This document shows positions 8,293 through 14,881 of a stretch of DNA of 28,806 nt, piece after piece. Source of the DNA: a virus. Each line of letters opens with the position of its first letter. Position 1 is the first letter of the stretch. A program made the translations under genes and the position numbers. The stretch spans positions 1 through 28,806 of the IMG/VR virus record IMGVR_UViG_3300030098_005415. One strand, written 5' to 3'. Below the pieces are notes generated by a model. That model searched no databases. It had not been told where the DNA came from and saw nothing but the letters and a program-made list of their open reading frames with translations.

Positions 8293-9357
8293 ATGAAGAC
8301 TGACGAGCACGAAAAATCTATGACGGCAGATCCTGAAGAAGTGGAAGGAAAGCCTGATATTGTTAAGGATATGACGAGTGGGTACGTAGATCCTCCCGCA
8401 GCGTCATCGCGAATGAACGCTGGGAACCCTACCCCTCCTGCATCGCCTCCCCCTGCGATGGTGAAGTCGGGTTTTATGTCTGTGTCATTGAGCAAAGCTC
8501 ATGGCTCTCCGTGCCCGTCTAAGCCCAAGTACGTAGACAGTGGTCCTGAGTGGGAAGAGGGTAAATCTTCTAAGGAAGAGCCTGTAGAGGAAGATGGGCA
8601 GTATCTCCCCCCAAGCATGAAGATGGTAAAAGAGGACGGGGAAGATAAGGTCGTAAAGAAGTCTTTCGTCTCTGCTCAGCTTAGTAAAGCAGTAGGGGCT
8701 AGTCCACCTAAGTCTGCTGCCCCTAAAGCTGGTTATGAATGGGGTAACAAGCCACCTCAAACTAAGACCCAAAATTTAACGTATTTACCTGATGATCGTT
8801 GGGATACGGGGTACGAGGAAAAAATAGCATCCCCCCAAGCAGTTAAGAAGTCTTTCGTCTCTGCCCAGCGTAGTAAGGCTGTTGGGACTACTTCACCTAA
8901 GTCTGCTCCAGCGCCTAAAACACAATTAGTAACTTCAAAGCAAAAACCGATGTCACCCAGTGATGCCCCTATAGGGACAAGAAGTGCAGGACATGGAGGT
9001 GCTTCGTACCTTCACGCAGGCAAGGGTCGTCATATTAAGGTGGGGGATCCGAAAGACCCCCAGGGCGCTAAAGAAGGACAAGAAGTATACGCGGGTACAA
9101 AGGGAGTCTCGGTAAAGAAGTTAACTCCTACAGTGCGTGAGGTAATGTCAGGTGCTTTTGCAACGCCCCAAGCAGTAAAGAAGTCCCTCACAGAGCTTCG
9201 ATACGGCTCTCAGTTAGCCCGTAATCATGACATTGGTAAGTCCTGCGGTATGTGCGGCAGGATCTCCAAATCCTGCGGTGACCACGACGGTGGTTGCTGT
9301 GGGGATTGTAAAAAATCTATGAGTTCTGTTAATTGGCACGACTCACATCTCGCATAG
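8293..9357 (+). CDS. Repeat-containing protein with C-terminal cysteine cluster, function unknown
   Basis: A 354-residue protein starting two bases after the portal stop, with GAGGAG (8282-8287) as ribosome site. It is mostly low-complexity (Pro, Ser, Lys, Gly) with three spaced copies of a ~25-residue unit: residues 56-79, 121-145 (VKKSFVSAQLSKAVG) and 184-209 (VKKSFVSAQRSKAVG), plus a shortened VKKSL at ~295. Most copies hold two hydrophobic-x-Lys-Ser/Ala motifs. Residues ~230-275 (YLHAGKGRHIKVGDPK and following) look like a small folded domain. The C-terminus carries C318, C321, C328, C335, C336 and C339 with H331, a probable metal-binding knuckle. Position between portal and protease, and the motif density, suggest an internal or scaffold-associated head protein. 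No family is recognised. Confidence 0.85.
   Translation: MKTDEHEKSMTADPEEVEGKPDIVKDMTSGYVDPPAASSRMNAGNPTPPASPPPAMVKSGFMSVSLSKAHGSPCPSKPKYVDSGPEWEEGKSSKEEPVEEDGQYLPPSMKMVKEDGEDKVVKKSFVSAQLSKAVGASPPKSAAPKAGYEWGNKPPQTKTQNLTYLPDDRWDTGYEEKIASPQAVKKSFVSAQRSKAVGTTSPKSAPAPKTQLVTSKQKPMSPSDAPIGTRSAGHGGASYLHAGKGRHIKVGDPKDPQGAKEGQEVYAGTKGVSVKKLTPTVREVMSGAFATPQAVKKSLTELRYGSQLARNHDIGKSCGMCGRISKSCGDHDGGCCGDCKKSMSSVNWHDSHLA
8653..8919 (+). repeat. Two diverged copies of a ~75-bp coding repeat
   Basis: 8653-8727 and 8842-8919 both encode VKKSFVSAQxSKAVG followed by a Ser/Pro-rich stretch ending in Pro-Lys. A weaker third copy lies at 8458-8529. The DNA differs mainly at third codon positions. Confidence 0.85.
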
Positions 9358-9367
9358 GAGAATTAAA

Positions 9368-9778
9368 ATGGCAGAAGATAAAGCTAGAATGAAGGTGCCT
9401 TTGAACTCTCCTATGAGTAAGGATCGAAACCCTTCGTGGCGTAAGCAGCAACTATTCAACCCCAAGTACGATGCCCCAGAGGCTGTTTGGCAACCCCCCA
9501 ATGCTATCTTCCGCAGGTACGCAAATGGGATGCTAGACTACGATTACGCTTGCGCTAAGATTTTTGATGCCATGGACAAAGCCCAAGAGCACGCTTCTCT
9601 TACCGAGTTTGAGAAGCTTATCTTGAGTGTTATTGCTCCAGGTATTGAGAACATGGGCGGTCCCCCCAATGCAGTAGCTGCAACTAAAGTACGATTGTCT
9701 CCTGAGGAGGTGATGAAGCTTCGTATTTTAGTTTCTGCGCGTAAATCTCAAATTAGGAATTACCGCGCCGGGTGGTAG
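9368..9778 (+). CDS. Conserved-looking hypothetical protein of head cluster
   Basis: A 136-residue protein with a good ribosome site (AGGAG, 9356-9360) eight bases before the ATG. It has an ordinary soluble composition: a Lys/Pro-rich first 40 residues, then probable helices (YDYACAKIFDAMDKAQEHA; SLTEFEKLILSVIAPGIE; SPEEVMKLRILVSARKSQI). It holds no convincing hydrophobic-x-Lys-Ser/Ala motif (ARKS near the C-terminus is a weak form), unlike its neighbours. No family is recognised. It is followed three bases later by a GTG-start gene, so it is part of the head operon. A small structural or chaperone role is possible, with nothing specific to support it. Confidence 0.8.
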   Translation: MAEDKARMKVPLNSPMSKDRNPSWRKQQLFNPKYDAPEAVWQPPNAIFRRYANGMLDYDYACAKIFDAMDKAQEHASLTEFEKLILSVIAPGIENMGGPPNAVAATKVRLSPEEVMKLRILVSARKSQIRNYRAGW

Positions 9779-9781
9779 GTC

Positions 9782-10459
9782 GTGAAAAAAAGACTCTTTA
9801 TAGCCGACGAATTCTTCAAAGGAATTCGTACCGTTGGTCAGGGGGGCAATGCTCCCTATTTTAGCGGGGCCAAAGGGAACGAAAAAGGCGAGTTTGCGGG
9901 CGTACACACAGGGAGCATAGGAGCCCCTATGCCTAACGTAAGTGCGCCTGCTGCTGGTAAGCAGACTTCCCCCAAAGGTCAGTATGGACCTAAGGGTGGG
10001 CACATTAAAGAGATAAGTCCCACCACCGGCAAACCTGTCTATTATAAAAAGTGGTCTTCAGGCTCTAGTAATAAAGTTGCGTTAGCCCAAGCTTCTTCGA
10101 AAGGTGCTCCACAAGGTTATCACGAGTATAAGTCTCACCCTGAGCACGTAATCGGTAGAACCTCGCGAGGACATGATATTCATGCCCATTCTGGGGTTAA
10201 CAACACCAAGCATTACAAATGGGACGACCACCGGGACGCTAGTCACGCGCACTTTGCCCTGTCTCAACACTTGATGAATGAGCTTAGGGAACGCGCAGGA
10301 GCAGGCAAAGACGTAGATAAGCTCAGAGGGCTCATAAACGCTCACGCTAACTTTGCTAGGCACCACCGGGAAGAAGCACTGAAAGACCTGCTCCACGGCA
10401 AACAACAAGCGGCTTCTGAAGAAGATTTGAGTTTGCGGGAGAAGCCAAAAAGTAAATGA
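9782..10459 (+). CDS. His/Lys-rich hypothetical protein of head cluster
   Basis: A 225-residue protein starting with GTG. The first ~100 residues are Gly/Lys/Ser-rich and include PKGGHIKEISPTTGKPVYYK, a pattern seen in short linkers of other phage head proteins (weak resemblance only). The last ~120 residues look helical and contain an unusual number of histidines (SHPEHVIG, HDIHAHSG, WDDHRDASHAHFALSQH, NAHANFARHHREEAL), so metal or nucleic-acid contact is conceivable. Its stop overlaps the start of the next, 59-residue gene by ATGA. No domain is recognised. FFKG near the N-terminus is close to, but not an exact match for, the recurrent motif. Confidence 0.78.
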   Translation: MKKRLFIADEFFKGIRTVGQGGNAPYFSGAKGNEKGEFAGVHTGSIGAPMPNVSAPAAGKQTSPKGQYGPKGGHIKEISPTTGKPVYYKKWSSGSSNKVALAQASSKGAPQGYHEYKSHPEHVIGRTSRGHDIHAHSGVNNTKHYKWDDHRDASHAHFALSQHLMNELRERAGAGKDVDKLRGLINAHANFARHHREEALKDLLHGKQQAASEEDLSLREKPKSK

Positions 10460-10635
10460 AAGTAGATTTTGAAATAGACACTGTCCAAGTACGTAGTGGT
10501 GAGATTAGGAAGTCTTTATCTGTTTACAATGACCCTGCGTCTATTGCGGTTAAGCTCTTGCTGATTAAGAGCGAGGTAGAAAACCTAAATGACGTACAAA
10601 GGCTGTTTAATCAGTTCTCGGTTATAGATGAATAA
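10456..10635 (+). CDS. Small 59-residue protein in head cluster
   Basis: The ATG overlaps the preceding stop (ATGA, 10456-10459) and the stop TAA (10633-10635) overlaps the next start at 10628. The ORF therefore exactly bridges an otherwise unexplained 168-base gap in a densely coupled operon, which is the main support. The protein begins MKVDFEIDTVQVRSGEIRKS, a beta-strand-like start ending in an Ile-x-Lys-Ser motif shared with neighbouring head proteins. The rest looks helical (IAVKLLLIKSEVENLNDVQR). No family is recognised. Confidence 0.75.
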   Translation: MKVDFEIDTVQVRSGEIRKSLSVYNDPASIAVKLLLIKSEVENLNDVQRLFNQFSVIDE

Positions 10636-11074
10636 TCCGCTATCAGAAGAAGATATTTCGAAGCACTTAGAAGCTCTTTCTAAGGCTGCACCGCTTGAGA
10701 GCTATTGTACGAACTGCGGTGATTGCTGTCGTCCCAGCGTCACGGTAAAAAGTATTAATCATTCGCCTTTTAAAATATTAGTTAAAGGGTTGAGTTGTAA
10801 GTTCAATAAATCTATTGGCGGAAATAGTACTTGCACTGTTTATGAAGAGCGGTTTCAGAAAGCTGGGTGGTGCTTGGACCTCAAGGGAATGATTAGTGAG
10901 GGAGTAGCCCCTAGCGATTGTCCTTACGTTGATACCCTTAAGGGGTATCAGCCGACTCTAGATTTAGAAAATAATCAGTATAAATCTGTTTTACCTTTGT
11001 TAAAAAAAGCTATATCGTCTGCAGATACCAGCCCATTCGCAGACGAAGACATTGATGGTTTTTTGGGAAGCTGA
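10628..11074 (+). CDS. CxxCxxCC metal-cluster protein (YkgJ-like)
   Basis: A 148-residue protein with C27, C30, C33 and C34 in the arrangement CTNCGDCCR, then C57 (LSCKF), C69 (STCTVYEER) and C82 (GWCLDL). This is the layout of the YkgJ/UPF0153 family (CxxCxGxCC..., then C.vY..RP..C), thought to bind zinc or an iron-sulfur cluster; the biochemical role of that family is poorly defined. ALSKAAP at 16-22 and LKKA near the C-terminus match the hydrophobic-x-Lys-Ser/Ala motif, hinting at processing in the prohead. It overlaps the previous gene by eight bases and is followed directly by the protease gene. The metal-binding call is good; the function in a phage head cluster is unknown. Confidence 0.8.
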   Translation: MNNPLSEEDISKHLEALSKAAPLESYCTNCGDCCRPSVTVKSINHSPFKILVKGLSCKFNKSIGGNSTCTVYEERFQKAGWCLDLKGMISEGVAPSDCPYVDTLKGYQPTLDLENNQYKSVLPLLKKAISSADTSPFADEDIDGFLGS

Positions 11075-11815
11075 ATGAACGAGACACTGAACTTTAATTT
11101 TTGGGTACCCATCAGTAAGGCTAAGTCTACTGATAAGGGTGACGCGCGTATCATTGAGGGTATTGCGTCGACCCCTCATGTAGACTTGCAAAACGAAAAA
11201 GTAGCTCAAAACGGTATCAATTATGACTACTTTTTAAAGCATGGGTATTTTAACTGGGACCATAAGCCCGGTGCCGAGAACAAGATCGGAGAGCCCTGGG
11301 AGGTTAAAGTCACCCCTAAAGGACTTTATGTTAAGGGCATCATCTACAAGGGTAAGAAGGTAGCTGATGCTGTGTGGGAGCACATTAACGCTCTTACTAA
11401 GAACCCTGATTCCAAGCGTAAGGTTGGTTTTTCGTTGCAAGGGAAGACTGTCCGTCGCAATGGAAATTCCATTCTGAATTGTTGGATTCAGGATATTGCT
11501 ATTACGACGGCCCCTATCAACTACAACACTTACTTAGATGTAGTTAAGGCGTTTAGTGGGTATAGCTGGGAAGAAGGCAATATAAATAAAACACTAGCCG
11601 CTGGGGGTTCTGTATTGACTCCAGAGTCACTACATGGGGACCCCGAAGATGTGTCTTTTGGCGGTAGTTCAGAAAAAAGTAAAAAAAGCAAAAAATATAC
11701 TGAGAAAAGTCTTGCAAATCTGATACAACGTCAATTAGGTTACTCATCAGGAACATCTGAGAAGCTCTCAAATGTGATTTTCAGGTTGGGCATTGCCAGG
11801 AGAACAACAGAATGA
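11075..11815 (+). CDS. Prohead serine protease
   Basis: A 246-residue protein that should mature the prohead by cutting scaffold and capsid proteins. Residues ~20-155 fit the S78/XkdF-like caudoviral prohead proteases of herpes-assemblin fold: IEGIASTPHVDLQNE, then FNWDHKPG with catalytic His63, GLYVKG, VGFSLQGK with nucleophile Ser120, and IAITTAPIN. The His-Ser spacing (57) is close to the family norm. The C-terminal ~80 residues are Ser/Lys-rich and may be removed by self-cleavage; ISKA (13-16) and VVKA (just after the domain) match the proposed site motif. It lies immediately before the scaffold-like and capsid genes, the classic order, and its stop overlaps the next ATG (ATGA). Confidence 0.88.
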   Translation: MNETLNFNFWVPISKAKSTDKGDARIIEGIASTPHVDLQNEKVAQNGINYDYFLKHGYFNWDHKPGAENKIGEPWEVKVTPKGLYVKGIIYKGKKVADAVWEHINALTKNPDSKRKVGFSLQGKTVRRNGNSILNCWIQDIAITTAPINYNTYLDVVKAFSGYSWEEGNINKTLAAGGSVLTPESLHGDPEDVSFGGSSEKSKKSKKYTEKSLANLIQRQLGYSSGTSEKLSNVIFRLGIARRTTE

Positions 11816-12534
11816 CAACGCAGATTACACCAATGCAGCCGGGTAACCACCAACCTATGGGAGTTGAGTGGGCCGGTAGCAAGCCCGAGAAGATTGATAA
11901 AGAGGAAGAGGATCGAGTAGCCGAGAACGGCACCGATTATGTTCCTTTTAAGAAAAGCCAGCGGCTTTATAAGTCTTTAATTCAGGACACTGAGTTAGTC
12001 AAGGCTATGGATGACGAGCCTGAGGACGAGGATGCTGAGGAGCAGATGGACAAGGCTGGTTACGGTCACATGGCCGCTCCTGTCCGTAAGTCTTTCTTTG
12101 AGTACGTTGAGAGCAATCCGACTTTAATGGCCGGTATTGATAGCTCGCCGTTTTTATACGAGATGGTTAAATCCATTGGGTACTCGTTCCTTAATTTAGA
12201 GGATCGTTTGGGTACCCAGATGTTCCAGATGGACACGAATTACGACCAGTTTGCCAAGAGCGTCGATGGCGTTTTTGACGACTTGGGTAAAAGCCTTGGT
12301 TTCATCAATGGTACAGCTGAGGATATTGAGGTTCAGAAGTCTGTCCAGACTACTGAGAATGTAGAGTACCTTGAGAAGGGTGGTTTCGGTGAGACTGCTG
12401 GTCCTGGCCGACAGCAGATTGTCAACGCTCTGATGAAGGGTGTTGAGGCCGGTCAGATTTCCCCGACCGAGGTTATTAAGTTTGAAACCACGGGGGCTCT
12501 GTCTCCGCACATCCAGAAAAGCCTGGGACTGTAA
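11812..12534 (+). CDS. Scaffold-like head protein 1 (paralogue of the next gene)
   Basis: A 240-residue acidic protein between protease and capsid genes, the usual scaffold position. It begins with PGNHQPMGVEWAG and ends with ALMKGVEAGQISPTEVIKFE and IQKSLGL; both blocks recur in the next gene, which is also 240 residues long. Ten hydrophobic-x-Lys-Ser/Ala motifs are spaced along it: FKKS, LYKS, LVKA, MDKA, VRKS, MVKS, FAKS, LGKS, VQKS, IQKS. Cutting at these would reduce the protein to small peptides, as expected for a scaffold expelled during maturation. AGGAG stands 10 bases upstream of the ATG, which overlaps the protease stop. Scaffold identity is inferred from position, paralogy and motif density. 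Confidence 0.8.
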   Translation: MTTQITPMQPGNHQPMGVEWAGSKPEKIDKEEEDRVAENGTDYVPFKKSQRLYKSLIQDTELVKAMDDEPEDEDAEEQMDKAGYGHMAAPVRKSFFEYVESNPTLMAGIDSSPFLYEMVKSIGYSFLNLEDRLGTQMFQMDTNYDQFAKSVDGVFDDLGKSLGFINGTAEDIEVQKSVQTTENVEYLEKGGFGETAGPGRQQIVNALMKGVEAGQISPTEVIKFETTGALSPHIQKSLGL

Positions 12535-12539
12535 GGGGA
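12533..12539 (+). promoter_or_regulatory. Ribosome binding site for the gene at 12545
   Basis: AAGGGGA overlaps the stop of the preceding gene and ends five bases before ATG 12545. It fixes the start there rather than at the in-frame codon at 12440, which lies inside the upstream gene. Confidence 0.7.
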
Positions 12540-12544
12540 TATCG

Positions 12545-13267
12545 ATGTCTGACACGTTATATGAGTCTGAGATTTTAAAATCTTTGGAAACTTTGGACAA
12601 TATCCTTTCCAAAGCCCAGATTGAGAAAGAGCAGCCCGGTAATCACCGCCCGATGGGCGTTGATTGGGCTGGTACGGATGTTGAGAAAGAGGACGAGCGC
12701 GATAACGTCCCTGACGGCACGGACTACAAGGCCATTAAGAAGGGCCAAGAGGCCCGTGAAGAGGCCGACGTAGACGAGTACCGTAAGGGTAAAGAGCAAG
12801 GCTTCTGGGAGGCAGAAGAGAAAGAGAAGGACGAGAAGATGGACAAGAGCGTCCGCTCTGGTGTGGAGGTCAGTGACTTCCTTAACGAGTTGACCAAGTC
12901 GATTGCCGTCTACTGCGCTGATTTAGAGGACCACGTTGTCAAGTCGTTGGAGCAGATCCACGAGGAGAACGGCGCGATGTCCAAAGCGATTGCGGAGAAC
13001 CTTGCTGTTCTCACTGATGTTGTTGCCAAGTCGCAAGGCAACATCGCTGAATACGCTGAAGGCCCTGCTCGGGGTCCGAAGAGTATGCTCGATATGAGCA
13101 AATCGGTTTCGGGCTCGAATGAGCCTGAGCTGTCCAAGAGTGTCGTCCTTGACGCTCTAATGAAGGGTGTTGAGGCTGGCACCGTTTCTCCTCTTGATGT
13201 TGTCAAGGTGGAGCAATTTGGTGTTCAGGCCATTAATCAAGATGTCGTCAAAAGCCTTTTAGCTTAG
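12545..13267 (+). CDS. Scaffold-like head protein 2 (paralogue of the previous gene)
   Basis: A 240-residue acidic, probably helical protein, the same length as its upstream neighbour. It shares the block PGNHRPMGVDWAG (residues ~35-47) and the C-terminal block DALMKGVEAGTVSPLDVVK. It carries ten hydrophobic-x-Lys-Ser/Ala motifs: ILKS, LSKA, MDKS, LTKS, VVKS, MSKA, VAKS, MSKS, LSKS, VVKS. The first lies at residues 10-13 and the last five residues from the end. Codon choice shifts here toward C-ending codons, as in the following capsid gene, suggesting high expression. It lies 19 bases before the capsid start. Scaffold function, with destruction by the prohead protease, is inferred from context; the paralogy is directly visible. 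Confidence 0.82.
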   Translation: MSDTLYESEILKSLETLDNILSKAQIEKEQPGNHRPMGVDWAGTDVEKEDERDNVPDGTDYKAIKKGQEAREEADVDEYRKGKEQGFWEAEEKEKDEKMDKSVRSGVEVSDFLNELTKSIAVYCADLEDHVVKSLEQIHEENGAMSKAIAENLAVLTDVVAKSQGNIAEYAEGPARGPKSMLDMSKSVSGSNEPELSKSVVLDALMKGVEAGTVSPLDVVKVEQFGVQAINQDVVKSLLA

Positions 13268-13274
13268 AAATTTT

Positions 13275-13279
13275 AGGAG
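13275..13279 (+). promoter_or_regulatory. Ribosome binding site of major capsid gene
   Basis: AGGAG, seven bases before ATG 13287, in a short A/T-rich spacer: a strong site suiting a highly expressed gene. Confidence 0.75.
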
Positions 13280-13286
13280 TTAGTAA

Positions 13287-14723
13287 ATGTTACCTCAGAT
13301 AAGCATGAAGGACTACGACGGGCTGAACGGCTTCGGCACATCGACGATGGGCGATGTTAACGAGCTGTCTAAGGCACTTAGCGCAGGTTATCAGGTCTCC
13401 AATCAAACTGGTGGATCTGCTCTTCGCGTTGAGAGCCTTGAGGCCAGCCTGAAAGTAGTCACTTTCACGAACAAGCACATCAAGCTCTGGAAGAAGATTC
13501 CAAAGAGCCCTGCCTACTCAACCGTTGAGGAGTACAACGTCCTCAGCCAGTACGGTTCGCAAGGTTTCGGATTCACCCGCGAGGGTGAGCTTCCGCAGAG
13601 CCAGGATAGTACCTTCACGCGCATGACCGCGCTGGTGAAGTTCATCGGTACGACCCGTGCCGTGACTCACCCAGCCACCCTGGTCAACCCGGCGCACGGA
13701 GATGTTATCGCTCTGGAGAACCAGAACGGTATCCTCTGGCTGTTGGAGCGTGTTGAGGATTCCCTCTTCCACGGCAACTCCGGTCTCGCCTTTGACGGTG
13801 AGGCGGAGCAGTGGGACGGCCTCGATACCATGATCGCCAACGCCAATGTTGTCGACCTTGAGGGTCAACCCCTTCAGGAGGCTGACATTGAGGAGGCGTC
13901 CAACCTCGTCATCGAGAACTACGGTTACCCCACGGATATCTTCCTTGGTACCCGCGCGATGAGCGACCTCGTCAAGACCTTCTACCCGCGTGAGCGCGTA
14001 CAGATGCCTGCCCCTTCGGACGGTAAGGTTGGTCTTAACGTGACCTCGATGGCTACCCAGGCTGGTACCATTGAGTTCAACCCGGACGTCTTCCTGCGTC
14101 AGGGCAAGAACCCGCCCGCTGCTGCCACGAGCGCTAACGCTCCTGCTGCGCCAAGCGCTTGTGCGTTGGGTGTGGGCGCTTTGACGACTGGCTCCTGGGC
14201 TAAGTCGCTTGGTGCCGGTGCGGGTAACTTTGCTTACGCAGTTACCGCGTGTAACCGCTTTGGTGAGTCGGCTCCGTTTATTTCGGGGCTTCAGGCTCTT
14301 ACTCCTGCCGAAAACGCAGCGGGTAACCAGATTACGGTTGCTCCCAGCAACGCTGCGGTTGTTGGTGCCAACCCCACTGAGTACTTGATTATCTACCGTA
14401 CTCGAACGGTGGCGGGCGCTGCTGCCCCGACCGACCTTAGCGCGTACAGTGAGATTGCTCGGATTCCGGCCACCACTCAGGCGGCTGGTGCGGCACACAC
14501 CGCGTTCAACGACATCAACGCAATCATGCCCTTTACGGAGACTGCTTACTTGGGCGAGCTTACCCCTTCGGTGCTCACCTTCCGTCAGCTTGCTCCTCTG
14601 ATGCGTATGGACCTTGCTGTGATGGGACCGGCTTACCGCTGGATGGTCCTGATGTACGGTACGCCTATCCTCTTCGCTCCGCGTAAGTGGGTACGGCTGA
14701 CCAACATTGGTCGTATGGCCTAG
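13287..14723 (+). CDS. Major capsid protein with inserted Fn3/Ig-like domain
   Basis: A 478-residue HK97-fold capsid protein. It shows the pattern of capsid proteins of large myoviruses: SALRVESLEASLKVVTF, LWKKIPKSPAYSTVEEYN, TREGELPQSQDSTF, VKFIGTTRAVTHPATLV, NGILWLLERVEDSLFHGNS, and a C-terminal LMRMDLAVMGPAYRWMVLMY. Residues ~1-29 look like a short propeptide, since ELSKAL places the proposed protease site between K29 and A30. Residues ~275-412 interrupt the fold with an Ala-rich linker and a segment like fibronectin-III/Ig domains (FAYAVTACNRFGESAPF; YLIIYRTRT), probably surface-exposed on the shell. Codon use outside the insert favours C-ending codons, as in strongly expressed genes. The TAG stop shares a base with the next GTG. 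Confidence 0.92.
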   Translation: MLPQISMKDYDGLNGFGTSTMGDVNELSKALSAGYQVSNQTGGSALRVESLEASLKVVTFTNKHIKLWKKIPKSPAYSTVEEYNVLSQYGSQGFGFTREGELPQSQDSTFTRMTALVKFIGTTRAVTHPATLVNPAHGDVIALENQNGILWLLERVEDSLFHGNSGLAFDGEAEQWDGLDTMIANANVVDLEGQPLQEADIEEASNLVIENYGYPTDIFLGTRAMSDLVKTFYPRERVQMPAPSDGKVGLNVTSMATQAGTIEFNPDVFLRQGKNPPAAATSANAPAAPSACALGVGALTTGSWAKSLGAGAGNFAYAVTACNRFGESAPFISGLQALTPAENAAGNQITVAPSNAAVVGANPTEYLIIYRTRTVAGAAAPTDLSAYSEIARIPATTQAAGAAHTAFNDINAIMPFTETAYLGELTPSVLTFRQLAPLMRMDLAVMGPAYRWMVLMYGTPILFAPRKWVRLTNIGRMA

Positions 14724-14881
14724 TGAGAAATCCAGGGATTAAGCCTGAGGATAAAGAATGGCTCTGGGGAGAAATCCCCAGCGCCTCTCCTCAGGCCCCT
14801 GGTACCAACCACCCCTTTCTTTTTGAAGAAGTTCAAGAGGAAGAAATTAAGAAAGTTAATGTTGGGACTTTGGAGCTGTAA
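14723..14881 (+). CDS. Small 52-residue protein after capsid gene
   Basis: GTG at 14723 shares its G with the capsid TAG stop, so translation is probably by termination-reinitiation. The predicted protein (VRNPGIKPEDKEWLWGEIPS at the start) is acidic with an amphipathic C-terminal end. An in-frame start at 14687 would lie inside the capsid gene and is less likely. The next gene's ATG follows the stop directly. No domain is recognised. A small minor head protein is possible. Confidence 0.6.
   Translation: MRNPGIKPEDKEWLWGEIPSASPQAPGTNHPFLFEEVQEEEIKKVNVGTLEL

Noticed and set aside
12440-12544. Longer N-terminus for the second scaffold-like gene
   Set aside because: Would overlap the previous gene by 95 bases and lacks a ribosome site; ATG 12545 has AAGGGGA and makes the paralogues equal in length.
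13518-14498. 326-codon open frame on the minus strand
   Set aside because: It lies wholly antisense to the major capsid gene, is Arg/Ser/Val-rich without domain patterns, and is explained by the capsid gene's biased codon use.
14687-14722. Upstream start for the small gene after the capsid
   Set aside because: Lies inside the capsid coding sequence; GTG 14723 overlapping the stop fits the coupling seen throughout.
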